Notes under the pieces: generated by a model | Seen by the model: the letters and a program-made list of their open reading frames with translations, nothing else | What the model was told of the DNA's origin: nothing | Database searches by the model: none | Assembly (NCBI RefSeq): GCF_965277665.1 | Contig: NZ_OZ255835.1 | Location: 1,426,001 to 1,490,000, forward strand | Length of the DNA stretch: 64,000 nt | Origin: Lichenicoccus sp965277665 | GTDB lineage: Bacteria; Pseudomonadota; Alphaproteobacteria; Acetobacterales; Acetobacteraceae | Reading direction: 5' to 3' | Made by a program: the position numbers and the translations under genes | In this document: one piece after another, positions 27,141-35,566 of the stretch | Position numbering within the stretch: position 1 is the first letter of the stretch | How the letters are laid out: every line of letters starts with the position of its first letter

Positions 27141-27971
27141 GTGGCGTCCGCCTCCCAGGCGGTCAGGCGGCAGCGGCCACGCTCGCTGCTGGCCGGCTCG
27201 GCAATCCTCGTGGTCGGCATCGTGCTGGCGGCGGTGCCGCAACTGCTGGCCCCTCTGAGCCCGCTCCGGTTCGACTACGCGCATCTGTTGAGTGCGCCCA
27301 GCCTGCTGCACCCGCTCGGCACCGACGAGTTCGGCCGCGACATGCTCTCGCGCGTGATCTGGGGCTACGCCGTCGACATGCAGATCGCGCTGTTCGCCAC
27401 CGTGCCCGCGCTGCTGGTCGGCACTGTGGTGGGCGCGCTCGCCGGCTATTTCGGCGGGTTCGCGGAGACGCTGCTGGTGCAGCTGGTCGGCGTGGTCGTC
27501 GCCTTTCCGTTCCTGGTGCTGGTGATCGCCATCGTGACGGTGCTCGGGCCGGGGCTGGTGAACATGTACGTGGCGACCGCGCTGGTCGGCTGGGTGTTCT
27601 ACGCGCAGCTGATGATGGTCGAGATGAAGCTGCAGCGCCGGCTGGACTACGCGGCGGCGGCGCGCGCGATGGGCTACGGCCAGGTCCGGATCATCTTCCG
27701 CCACCTGCTGCCGAACGCCGTCACCGCGGTGCTGATCTACTGGATGACCGACATGGCGCTGGCGATCCTGCTCGGCTCCAGCCTCGGCTATGTCGGACTC
27801 GGCGCGCAGCCGCCGGTGGCGGAGTGGGGCGCGCTCATCGCCGGCGGCAAGAACTACATGACGACCGCCTGGTGGATGACGGTGTTCCCCGGCATCGCCA
27901 TCGTGGTGACCGGACTGGGCTTCAGCCTCACCGGCGACGGCCTCGGCACGCTGCTTGGGGTGCGCCGTTGA
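27141..27971 (+). CDS. ABC transporter permease (DppC/OppC type)
   Basis: 276 residues from GTG 27141. The usual DppC start features are present: a first membrane helix (LLAGSAILVVGIVLAAVPQL), then HPLGTDEFGRDMLSRVIWG, the conserved motif of this subfamily. The EAA loop is YAAAARAMGYGQVRIIFRHLLPN. Five nt separate it from the first permease; its stop overlaps the next start (TTGA). Confidence 0.92.
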   Translation: MASASQAVRRQRPRSLLAGSAILVVGIVLAAVPQLLAPLSPLRFDYAHLLSAPSLLHPLGTDEFGRDMLSRVIWGYAVDMQIALFATVPALLVGTVVGALAGYFGGFAETLLVQLVGVVVAFPFLVLVIAIVTVLGPGLVNMYVATALVGWVFYAQLMMVEMKLQRRLDYAAAARAMGYGQVRIIFRHLLPNAVTAVLIYWMTDMALAILLGSSLGYVGLGAQPPVAEWGALIAGGKNYMTTAWWMTVFPGIAIVVTGLGFSLTGDGLGTLLGVRR

Positions 27972-28960
27972 GCGGTGTGCCACCCCAGCTTGAACTGCGC
28001 GACGTGACAGTCCGGTTCGGCGCCGGGCGGGACGTACCGTGCGCTGTCGACGGCGTCAGTCTCAGCCTCGGGCGCGGCGAGATCCTGGGCATCGTGGGCG
28101 AAAGCGGGTCCGGCAAGAGCCAGCTGCTGCGCGCGGTAATGCGCCTGCCGCCGCGCGGGGTGCTGCTCGGCGGGGCGGTGCTCTGGCGCGGACGCGATCT
28201 CGCCACCGTGGGCGAGCAGGCGATGCGCGCGGTGCGCGGCGGCGAGATCGCGCTGATCACCCAGGATGCGTCGGCGGCGCTGAACCGGGTGCTGACGGTG
28301 GGCACGCAGATCGACGAGAGCCTGGCCGCGCACACCGTGCTGGAGCGCCGCCAGCGGCGCGCCCGGGCCGTGGAGCTGCTCGAGCTGGTCGGCATCCCGG
28401 ACGCCGCGCGCCGGCTCGACGACCATCCGCACCAGTTCTCCGGCGGCATGCTGCAGCGGGTGATGATCGCGATCGCGCTGGCCAGCGAGCCCGGGCTGCT
28501 GCTGGCCGACGAGCCCACCACGGCGCTCGACGTCACCGTGCAGGAGGAGATCCTGCGCCTGCTGCTGTCGCTGCGCGATCGCCTCGGCATGAGCATCGTG
28601 CTGGTCACGCACGATCTGGGCGTGGTGGCGCGCCTGTGCGAGCGCGTGGCGGTGATGTATGCCGGCCGGATCGTGGAGAGCTGCAGCGTCGCCGGCCTGT
28701 TTGCGGCGCCGCGCCATCCCTACACGCGCGCGCTGCTCGCCTCGGTTCCGGGAGCGGCGGCGCCGCGCACCCGCCTGGCGGCGATCGAGGGCACCGCGCC
28801 GTCGATCGCCGACCGCGCCGCCGGCTGCGCCTTCCATCCGCGCTGCCCGGCCGCCCGACCGGTCTGCGCCGGCATGGTGCCGCCGCTCGAGGAGCAGGTT
28901 CCCGGTCACCAGGCGGCCTGCCTGCGCCAGCGCGAGCTCGCGGGCCTCCTGGCGGCATGA
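27968..28960 (+). CDS. ABC transporter ATP-binding protein (DppD/OppD type)
   Basis: 330 residues from TTG 27968 (a GTG at 27977 is an alternative). Walker A GESGSGKSQ, Q-loop LITQD, signature FSGGMLQRV, Walker B LLLADEPTTALD and switch His in VLVTHDLG. The C-terminal oligopeptide-transport extension has the Cys pattern CAFHPRCPAARPVC, which binds an iron-sulfur cluster or metal in the family. Overlaps the next gene by 4 nt. Confidence 0.93.
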   Translation: MSGVPPQLELRDVTVRFGAGRDVPCAVDGVSLSLGRGEILGIVGESGSGKSQLLRAVMRLPPRGVLLGGAVLWRGRDLATVGEQAMRAVRGGEIALITQDASAALNRVLTVGTQIDESLAAHTVLERRQRRARAVELLELVGIPDAARRLDDHPHQFSGGMLQRVMIAIALASEPGLLLADEPTTALDVTVQEEILRLLLSLRDRLGMSIVLVTHDLGVVARLCERVAVMYAGRIVESCSVAGLFAAPRHPYTRALLASVPGAAAPRTRLAAIEGTAPSIADRAAGCAFHPRCPAARPVCAGMVPPLEEQVPGHQAACLRQRELAGLLAA

Positions 28961-29964
28961 ACACGGCCACCCCGATCCTGCAGGCCGAACGGGTCAGCAA
29001 GCGGTTCGGCCGGCCTGCGTCGCTGCTCGAGCGGGCTCGACGCGTGCACCCGCCGGTCATCCGCGCGCTCGACGCGGTCAGCCTCGCGTTCCGGCCCGGC
29101 GAGGCGTTCAGCATCGTCGGTGAATCCGGCTCGGGGAAGTCGACGCTGGCGCGCTGCCTCACCGCGCTGCACACCTGCGACGGCGGTCGCGTGCTCTATC
29201 GCGGCCGCGACCTGGCTTTGATGCAGCCGGCCGAACGCCGCCGCTTCCATCGCCGGGTGCAGATGGTGTTCCAGAACCCGCTGGCGGCGCTCAATCCGCG
29301 CATGACCGTGGCCGAGATGCTGGGCGAGGCGCTGCGCGTGCACCGGATCTGTCCGGCGGATCAGGTCGAGGCGCAGATGCAGGCCCTGCTCGAGCGGGTA
29401 CGGCTGCCCGGCTCGGTGCTGCACCGGCGGCCGCACGAGTTCTCCGGCGGCCAGCTGCAGCGCATCGCCATGGCGCGTGCGCTCTCGGTGCGCCCGGAGA
29501 TCATCGTCGCCGACGAGGTGGTCTCGGCCCTCGACGTCTCGGTGCAGGCGCAGATCGTCAACCTGCTGATCACGCTGCAGGACGAGCTCGGCCTGGCCAT
29601 CGTGTTCATCGCCCACGACCTCCGGCTGGTGCGCCACATTTCTCATCGTGTGGCGGTGATGTATCGCGGCAGGCTTGTCGAGCTCGGAGACAGCGAGGCA
29701 CTGTTCGCATCGCCGATGCATCCGTACACGCGCCTGCTGATCGGCTCGGCGCCGACGCTGCGGCCGGCCCATGTATCGGCCGAGACGCAGCAGGTCACCG
29801 AAGTGGCGGCAAGCGGCAGTGTTGCGGCCGCGACCGGCTGCGTGTTCCGGACACGCTGTCCGGAGGTGATGCCGCGCTGCGCCACCGAGGTGCCCGGACT
29901 GCGCGTGGCGGCGGCGGGACGCGCGGTGGCCTGCCATCTGGTACCCGAACCTAGATCACTGTAG
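28957..29964 (+). CDS. ABC transporter ATP-binding protein (DppF/OppF type)
   Basis: 335 residues. Walker A GESGSGKST, signature FSGGQLQRI, Walker B IIVADEVVSALD (Glu changed position: DEV instead of DEP, common in the family), switch His FIAHDLR, and the C-terminal oligopeptide extension with CVFRTRCPEVMPRC. Together with the preceding gene it powers uptake. Last of the five transporter genes; a 40-nt palindrome follows directly. Confidence 0.93.
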   Translation: MNTATPILQAERVSKRFGRPASLLERARRVHPPVIRALDAVSLAFRPGEAFSIVGESGSGKSTLARCLTALHTCDGGRVLYRGRDLALMQPAERRRFHRRVQMVFQNPLAALNPRMTVAEMLGEALRVHRICPADQVEAQMQALLERVRLPGSVLHRRPHEFSGGQLQRIAMARALSVRPEIIVADEVVSALDVSVQAQIVNLLITLQDELGLAIVFIAHDLRLVRHISHRVAVMYRGRLVELGDSEALFASPMHPYTRLLIGSAPTLRPAHVSAETQQVTEVAASGSVAAATGCVFRTRCPEVMPRCATEVPGLRVAAAGRAVACHLVPEPRSL

Positions 29965-29965
29965 C

Positions 29966-30005
29966 AGAGCAAGCCTACCGGCTCATGTTGAGCCGGCCTT
30001 GCTCT
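29966..30005. repeat. 40-nt nested palindrome, family I, copy 2
   Basis: Outer arms AGAGCAAG / CTTGCTCT, inner stem CCGGCTCA, loop TGT, TGAGCCGG. Same plan as 1099-1138. It begins 2 nt after a stop codon and may partly attenuate transcription between the transporter and enzyme genes. Confidence 0.65.
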
Positions 30006-30024
30006 GGACGCGACCGGAGTTGCT

Positions 30025-30726
30025 ATGCGGATCAGCGAGATGAACTGGATGCAGGTGGAGGACTACCTGCGAACCGATGACCGGTGCGTGGTTCCGCTCG
30101 GCAGCACCGAGCAGCACGCGCAGCTCAGCCTGTCGGTGGACAGCATCCTGAGCGAGCGTGTGGCACTCGACGCCACGGCAACGCTGCCGGTGCCGGTGTT
30201 CCCGGTGCTCGCCTTCGGCGTGACGCCGTATTTCGCGAGCTTTCCCGGCACCGTCACGCTGCGCGCCGAGACCTATCTGCGCATCGTGCAGGACGTGCTG
30301 GAGAGCCTGTTCCGGACCGGCTTCCGGCGCATCCTGCTCTGCAACGGCCATGGCGGCAACGCGTCGGCCGCGAACACCATCCAGGAATGGGTGGCCGAGC
30401 ATCCGGGCTGCCGCGTGCGCCTGCACAACTGGTGGAACGCACCGAAGACGATGCAGAAAGTGCTGCAGGTCGATCCGGTGGCGTCGCACGCCTCCTGGAT
30501 GGAGAACTTCCCATGGACCCGGCTCGGCAACCTGCGCGGGCCAGCCGAGGCCAAGCCGATGACCGATCTCGACCGGATGCGGCTGCTGTCGCCGCCGGAG
30601 GTCAAGGACATGCTGGGCGACGGCAATTTCGGCGGCCTGTATCAGCGCAGCGACGAGGACATGCTGGCCATCTGGGCGGTCGCGGTCGAGGAGACGCGGG
30701 CACTCCTCGAGAGCGGCTGGGCATGA
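30025..30726 (+). CDS. creatininase-family amidohydrolase
   Basis: 233 residues. Motifs of the creatinine amidohydrolase family: VVPLGSTEQHAQLSLSVDSIL (metal-binding Glu, His and Asp), FGVTPYFASFPGTVTLRAETY and LCNGHGGNASAANT. Members open cyclic amides or remove formamide groups (creatinine, FAPy compounds). The substrate here cannot be told, but co-location with a peptide-type transporter suggests a ring-containing or modified amide. The next gene overlaps by 4 nt. Confidence 0.85.
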   Translation: MRISEMNWMQVEDYLRTDDRCVVPLGSTEQHAQLSLSVDSILSERVALDATATLPVPVFPVLAFGVTPYFASFPGTVTLRAETYLRIVQDVLESLFRTGFRRILLCNGHGGNASAANTIQEWVAEHPGCRVRLHNWWNAPKTMQKVLQVDPVASHASWMENFPWTRLGNLRGPAEAKPMTDLDRMRLLSPPEVKDMLGDGNFGGLYQRSDEDMLAIWAVAVEETRALLESGWA

Positions 30727-31751
30727 GCGGGACGCTCCTGATCTGGGGCGCCGGCGCGATCGGCGGCACGATCGGCGCCACCCTTGTGCGCGCCGGACAG
30801 GACGTGCTGTTCGTCGACAGCGCCGCCGACCATGTCGCGGCGATGCAGCAGGACGGGCTCGCCATCGAGGGGCCGATCGAGCAGTTCGCGGTGCCGGTGC
30901 GCGCGGCGACACCCGAGCAGGTCGAGGGCCAATACGACCGCATCCTGCTCTGCGTGAAGGCGCATCACACGGCCGATGCGGCGCGCGCGCTGCTGCCACA
31001 TCTGAGCAAGGCGGGCTATGTCGCCTCGTTCCAGAACGGGCTCAACGAGCCGGTGATCGGCGCGGTCACCGGCATGGACCGGGTGGTGGGCGCGTTCGTC
31101 AATTTCGGCGCCGACTATCTCGCACCCGGACGGATCCTGTACGGCGGACGCGGCGCCTGCGTGGTCGGCGAGATGGACGGGAGGGCCAGCGAGCGGCTGA
31201 CCGCTCTGCGCCAGACGCTGCTGCCGTTCGAACCGGAGGCGATGACGACCGGCGACATCCAAGGCTATCTCTGGGGCAAGCTGGCCTACGGCGCGCTGCT
31301 GTTCGCAACCGCGATCACCGATGATGCGATCGCCGACATCCTTGCCTCCTCCGACTACCGCGCCGTCCTGCTCGCGGTCGGCCGCGAGGCGATGGCAGTG
31401 GCGCTGGCGCAGGACGTTCAGCCACGCGGCTTCAACGGCTTCGATCCGGCCGCCTTTGCACCCGGCGGCGACGCCAAGGCGATCGACGCCTCCTTCGACG
31501 AGATGGTCGCGTTCAACCGCCGCTCGGCGAAATCGCATAGCGGGATCTGGCGCGACCTCGCGATCCGCCACCGCCGGACCGAGGTGGATGCGCAGCTCGG
31601 GCCGGTGGTCGCAGGGGGTGCTGCCTGCGGCATCGAGACACCGATCACCGCCCGCCTGGTTACGCTGATCCACGAGATCGAGCGCCGCGAGCGCCGGCTG
31701 CACCGCACCAATCTCGCAGCGCTGCTCCCGGCCGATCGGCAGGCACGCTGA
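30723..31751 (+). CDS. ketopantoate reductase-family oxidoreductase
   Basis: 342 residues. N-terminal Rossmann motif LLIWGAGAIGGTIGATLVRAG, NADPH-type binding; the middle has LLCVKAHHTADAA and the C-terminal domain the family Lys in WGKLAYGALLFAT. True PanE converts ketopantoate to pantoate, but panB lies elsewhere and the context is catabolic, so a related 2-keto or 2-hydroxy acid substrate is likely. Overlaps neighbours on both sides. Confidence 0.82.
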   Translation: MSGTLLIWGAGAIGGTIGATLVRAGQDVLFVDSAADHVAAMQQDGLAIEGPIEQFAVPVRAATPEQVEGQYDRILLCVKAHHTADAARALLPHLSKAGYVASFQNGLNEPVIGAVTGMDRVVGAFVNFGADYLAPGRILYGGRGACVVGEMDGRASERLTALRQTLLPFEPEAMTTGDIQGYLWGKLAYGALLFATAITDDAIADILASSDYRAVLLAVGREAMAVALAQDVQPRGFNGFDPAAFAPGGDAKAIDASFDEMVAFNRRSAKSHSGIWRDLAIRHRRTEVDAQLGPVVAGGAACGIETPITARLVTLIHEIERRERRLHRTNLAALLPADRQAR

Positions 31752-32497
31752 TGCGGATCGGTTTCGCGGGACAGCGTGCTTTGGTGACCGGCGCGGGACA
31801 CGGGATCGGGCGCGGCATCGCCCAGGCGCTGGCGCGGCTCGGCGCCCGCACACTCGCCATCGACGTCAACGCGGACGGCCTGGCCGAGACGGCGGCCGGC
31901 GCCGAAGGGTCACTGCGGATCGCGGTCACCGACGTGACCGACGCCGTCAGCATCCGCCGGGCGACCGACACCTTCGGGCCGGCCGATATTCTCGTGCACA
32001 GCGCGGGCGGGGTCTGCGGCCAGGTGGGCAAGCCGGCGGAGGAGGTCACCGCCGCGGAGTGGCAGGCGATCCTTTCGGTCAACCTCACCGGCGCGTTCCT
32101 GATGGCGCAGGCGGTGGCGCCGGACATGAAGGCGGCAGGACGCGGGCGCATCGTCAGCATCTCCAGCGGCGCCGGTCGGGGGATCAGCCTGACCGGGATC
32201 CAGGCCTATGCGGCGGCGAAGGCCGGCGCGATCGGGTTGACCCGGCAGCTGGCGCACGAGTTCGGACCGTTCGGCATCACGGTGAACAGCATCGCACCCG
32301 GCTTCGTCCGGTCCAATCCGGCCACGGAACGACAATGGGAATCCTACGGACCGGACGGGCAGCAGCGCCTGGTCGAATCTGTCGCGATGCGCCGGCTCGG
32401 CACCGTCGACGATATCGTCCATGCGGTGCTGTTCCTGGCAAGCGACTTCGCCGGCTGGATCAACGGCCAGACCCTCAGCGTGGACGGGGGCAAGTGA
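31751..32497 (+). CDS. SDR family oxidoreductase
   Basis: 248 residues. NAD(P) motif TGAGHGIGRGIAQ, the HSAGG strand (NAG-type), Ser in ISSGAGRG, the catalytic YAAAKAG (Tyr and Lys), then IAPGFVRSNP and the C-terminal WINGQTLSVDGGK. Classical short-chain dehydrogenase acting on a hydroxyl or keto group. Shares one nucleotide with the preceding stop, so part of the same operon. Confidence 0.92.
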   Translation: MRIGFAGQRALVTGAGHGIGRGIAQALARLGARTLAIDVNADGLAETAAGAEGSLRIAVTDVTDAVSIRRATDTFGPADILVHSAGGVCGQVGKPAEEVTAAEWQAILSVNLTGAFLMAQAVAPDMKAAGRGRIVSISSGAGRGISLTGIQAYAAAKAGAIGLTRQLAHEFGPFGITVNSIAPGFVRSNPATERQWESYGPDGQQRLVESVAMRRLGTVDDIVHAVLFLASDFAGWINGQTLSVDGGK

Positions 32498-32652
32498 GCG
32501 CGGCTCAGGCTCAGCTCCGGGCGCAAGCGTGGGCCGAGCAGCACGGCGCCGAGCTCCTGGCCGACCATCCGCGCGCCCGCGGGATCGAGAATGTCGCCCT
32601 GCAGTCGACCGGCGGCTGGTCGGCGCCCGTGGCGCGGACGCATCGCTGCTGA
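32494..32652 (+). CDS. 52-codon ORF, probably truncated gene
   Basis: GTG 32494 overlaps the SDR stop (GTGA). The sequence ends in a Gly-Gly-Trp segment (LQSTGGWSAPVART) and then stops. It looks like the N-terminal part of a longer protein, but the family is not recognised. A terminator-like hairpin follows 25 nt later. May be a remnant at the operon end. Confidence 0.35.
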   Translation: MSAAQAQLRAQAWAEQHGAELLADHPRARGIENVALQSTGGWSAPVARTHRC

Positions 32653-32676
32653 CGACCGCCGCCGTCAGGCCACGCT

Positions 32677-32703
32677 GCCGCCAGCAAGGCGGCCGGTTTT
32701 GTT
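32677..32703 (+). terminator. probable intrinsic terminator of the transporter/enzyme operon
   Basis: GCCGCC, loop AGCAA, GGCGGC, then CGGTTTTGTT. A short stem but correctly placed after the last ORF. Confidence 0.5.
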
Positions 32704-32817
32704 CTAGCTCACTATTACGGATTTGCCATGACCACAGCTGCCTCCAGCTGCGGCGCCCGCTACTGCGTCAACGAAGTCCTGCTGCGTCAACGAAAAAGGT
32801 CGTCTCAAGGATGATAC

Positions 32818-32872
32818 AAAACGATTGACCAACGACAGGCCGGGCCCATAGTGTTCTAGTAGGCTATGACGC
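32818..32872 (+). promoter_or_regulatory. promoter/operator block B of peptidase unit
   Basis: TTGACC (32825-32830), 16-nt spacer, CATAGT (32847-32852), then GTTCTAGTAGGCTATGACGC. Matches block A at 24528 in position and in 23 of 26 bases after the -10. Two copies of CTGCGTCAACGAA lie 24-56 nt upstream. The first gene is 190 nt further on, leaving a long leader with no clear ORF. Confidence 0.6.
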
Positions 32873-33064
32873 AGCAGGAGCTCGCCCCGTCATGCATTGC
32901 ATCTTGGTTCGGCTTCTCCCGCGCCCGGACAGCGACGTCCCGGGCCGGCTCTTGCATGTTTCGCGCCGCCCCGCGGCCGGGTGCGGCACCGGCCTGCGAC
33001 AGCGGCTTCGGCAACGGCGCCCGTTCCCGGATCCGCCCGCATGCTGCCTGGGGAGGTGCCACTG

Positions 33065-34579
33065 ATGCAGGACACGGCACTCGCCGAGGAAACGGCACGG
33101 CTGAACGATCTGCTGTGCACCATCAACCTGCTGGCGTGGGACGCGCGCACGCACATGCCGGCCAGCGGCAGCACGGCCCGCGGCAACCAGGTGGCGACGC
33201 TGACCGGGCTGGCACGCGACATCGCCACCGGACCGCGGCTGCGCGACGCGCTGGCGGCGGCGCTGGAGCGTGCGGGCGGCGATGCGGACGAGCGCCGGCT
33301 GCTGCAAGGCTTCGCCGCCGATCTCGAGACGATGCGTCGGGTGCCGGCGGTCCTGCTGGTCGAGATGGCGGAGCTCAAGACCACCTCGCACGCGGCCTGG
33401 CTGGTGGCGCGCGAGCAGAACGACTTCTCGGTGTTTGCGCCGTCGCTTGCCCGCATCTTCGCGCTGCAGCGCGAGCTCGCCGAGGTGATCGGCTATAGCG
33501 AGCATCCGTACGACGCGCTGCTCAGCCAGTACGAGCCGGGAATGACCCTGGCGTCGCTCGAGCCTTTGTTCGCGACGCTGCGCGCCGGCATCGCGCCGCT
33601 GCTTGAGCAGCTGCGCGACCTGCCGCCGGTCGACGGCTTCCTGCGGCAATCCTACCCGGTCGAGCGGCAGCGACGCTTCGCGCGCGCGATCGCGGCACGG
33701 ATGGGCTACGATTTCATGCGCGGGCGCGTCGACGACACCGTGCATCCGTTCGAGATCTCGATGACCCGCGACGACGTGCGCATCACCTCGCGGTTTTGCG
33801 ACACCTCCATCAAGGGCGGCCTGTTCGCGCTGTGGCACGAGGCCGGCCACGGCATCTATGAGCAGGGCGTGGCGACGCGCTGGACACGCGGCATCGGCGC
33901 CACCGATCTGCGCAACCTCTATGCCGTGGGCGGCAGCAGCTTCGGGCTGCATGAATCGCAGTCGCGGCTGTACGAGAACCGCGTCGGCCGGTCGCGCGAG
34001 TTCTGGGAGCTGCATTTCGGGGCACTGCGCGACTGCTTTCCCGAGCAGCTCGCCGGCATCGAGGTGGATATTTTCTGGCGTGCGGTCAACCAGGCACAGC
34101 AGGGGCTGATACGCATCGAGGCTGACGAGCTCACGTATGATGCGCATGTCATGCTGCGTTGCGAGCTCGAGGCGGCGCTGGTGGCGGGCGATGTCCAGGT
34201 CGAGGATCTGCCGGCGCTGTGGGACGAGCGCATCCGCGCGGCGTTCGGGCTGGCGGTGCCCGACCTATCCCGCGGCGTGCTGCAGGACGTGCACTGGTCG
34301 CACGGCTATGTCGGTTCGTTCGCGACCTACACGCTGGGCAACGTCATGTCGTCGCAGTTCTTCGCCGCCGCCAGCCGCGAGGCCGCAGTGAGCGAGGGTC
34401 TGCGGGAGGGACGCTACGAGCCGCTGACCGCCTGGCTCGGCCAGCACGTGCACCGGCACGGTCGCAGCCGCAACCGCGATCGCATCCTGCTTGATGCCAC
34501 CGGCAACGGGCTCGATCCGCAGCCCTATCTCTCCGACCTGCGCGCGAAGGCGGCCGCACTCCTGGACAGCAAGACGTGA
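33065..34579 (+). CDS. M32 family carboxypeptidase
   Basis: 504 residues from ATG 33065, with GGGGAGG 8 nt upstream (an in-frame ATG at 33041 is possible). Zinc site HEAGH in GLFALWHEAGHGIYEQG, then the family markers GIGATDLRNLYAVGGSSFGLHESQSRLYENRVGRS and later EADELTYDAHVMLR. Cytoplasmic metallocarboxypeptidase removing C-terminal residues from peptides. It overlaps the isoaspartyl peptidase gene by 4 nt and shares a promoter block with the transporter operon, so it probably degrades imported peptides. Confidence 0.94.
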   Translation: MQDTALAEETARLNDLLCTINLLAWDARTHMPASGSTARGNQVATLTGLARDIATGPRLRDALAAALERAGGDADERRLLQGFAADLETMRRVPAVLLVEMAELKTTSHAAWLVAREQNDFSVFAPSLARIFALQRELAEVIGYSEHPYDALLSQYEPGMTLASLEPLFATLRAGIAPLLEQLRDLPPVDGFLRQSYPVERQRRFARAIAARMGYDFMRGRVDDTVHPFEISMTRDDVRITSRFCDTSIKGGLFALWHEAGHGIYEQGVATRWTRGIGATDLRNLYAVGGSSFGLHESQSRLYENRVGRSREFWELHFGALRDCFPEQLAGIEVDIFWRAVNQAQQGLIRIEADELTYDAHVMLRCELEAALVAGDVQVEDLPALWDERIRAAFGLAVPDLSRGVLQDVHWSHGYVGSFATYTLGNVMSSQFFAAASREAAVSEGLREGRYEPLTAWLGQHVHRHGRSRNRDRILLDATGNGLDPQPYLSDLRAKAAALLDSKT

Positions 34580-35520
34580 GCGCCGCGCCGGAGCGGCCGA
34601 TTGCAGTCGCGCTGCATGGCGGCTGCGGCGTGATGGCCCGGGGCGACCTGCCGGAGGCGGACTGGACAGAGGCGCAGGAGACGATGCAGGCGGCGCTCCG
34701 TCGCGGCTGGAGCCTGCTCGCAGAGGGTGCCGCAGCACTTGACGCGGTCGAGGCCGTCGTCGTGCTGCTGGAGGATAGCCCACACTTCAATGCAGGCCAC
34801 GGCGCCGCCCTGAACCGCGACGGCGTGCACGAGCTCGACGCCGCGATCATGGACGGCGGCACGGGAGCCGCCGGCGCGGTGTGCGCGGCGCGCGCGATCC
34901 GCAATCCGGTGCGCGCGGCGCGAGCGGTGATGCACCGTGGGGAGGCGCTGCTGCTGGCCGGTCCCGCCGCCGATCGCTTCGCTGCTTCGGCCGGACTCGA
35001 GCTGGCGCCGCAGACCTATTTCACCACCAGGCGCCGGGTCACGGCGCTGCAGGCGATGCAGGCGCACCGGACCGCCGGTACGCAGGCCGGGGCGAGCGAG
35101 AACGAGAAGCACGGGACCGTCGGCGCGGTGGCGCTCGACCGCAACGGTCACCTCGCGGCTGCGACCTCGACCGGCGGCTACACGGACAAGCCGGACGGGC
35201 GGGTCGGCGACAGTCCGTTGATCGGCGCCGGGACCTACGCCCGCGACGGCGTCTGCGCGGTCTCCTGCACCGGCCAGGGCGAGTTCTTCATCCGCCACGT
35301 CGCGGCCTACGGCATCGCGGCACGGATGCAGCATCTCGGCGAGCCGGTCGATGTCGCCGCACGGCACATGATCGAGACAGAACTGGCACCGCATCGGATC
35401 GGCGCCGGGCTGGTGGCGCTCGACGCGAAGGGTCGGGTGAGCGCGCCGTTCAACACCCAGGGCATGTTCCGCGGCTGGATCACCTGCGACGGCTCGATGT
35501 TCACCGCCACCCACCGCTAG
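34576..35520 (+). CDS. isoaspartyl peptidase/L-asparaginase (Ntn hydrolase)
   Basis: 314 residues from GTG 34576 (overlaps previous stop). N-terminal ALHGGCGVM and FNAGHGAALNRDGVHELDAAIMDG belong to the asparaginase 2 family. Self-cleavage would occur before Thr in EKHGTVGAVALD, exposing the nucleophile; GGYTDKPDGRVGDSPLIGAGTYA follows. It cleaves beta-aspartyl peptides or asparagine. In this peptidase unit it would handle isoaspartyl dipeptides left by peptide breakdown. Confidence 0.93.
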   Translation: MSAAPERPIAVALHGGCGVMARGDLPEADWTEAQETMQAALRRGWSLLAEGAAALDAVEAVVVLLEDSPHFNAGHGAALNRDGVHELDAAIMDGGTGAAGAVCAARAIRNPVRAARAVMHRGEALLLAGPAADRFAASAGLELAPQTYFTTRRRVTALQAMQAHRTAGTQAGASENEKHGTVGAVALDRNGHLAAATSTGGYTDKPDGRVGDSPLIGAGTYARDGVCAVSCTGQGEFFIRHVAAYGIAARMQHLGEPVDVAARHMIETELAPHRIGAGLVALDAKGRVSAPFNTQGMFRGWITCDGSMFTATHR

Positions 35521-35566
35521 CACCCCTGCACGGCTCTCGCGGCCCGACCATTTCAAAGGAGATACC

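Noticed and set aside
30723..31751. Assignment as panE for pantothenate synthesis
   Set aside because: The gene is embedded in a catabolic operon far from panB, so only the family name is given.
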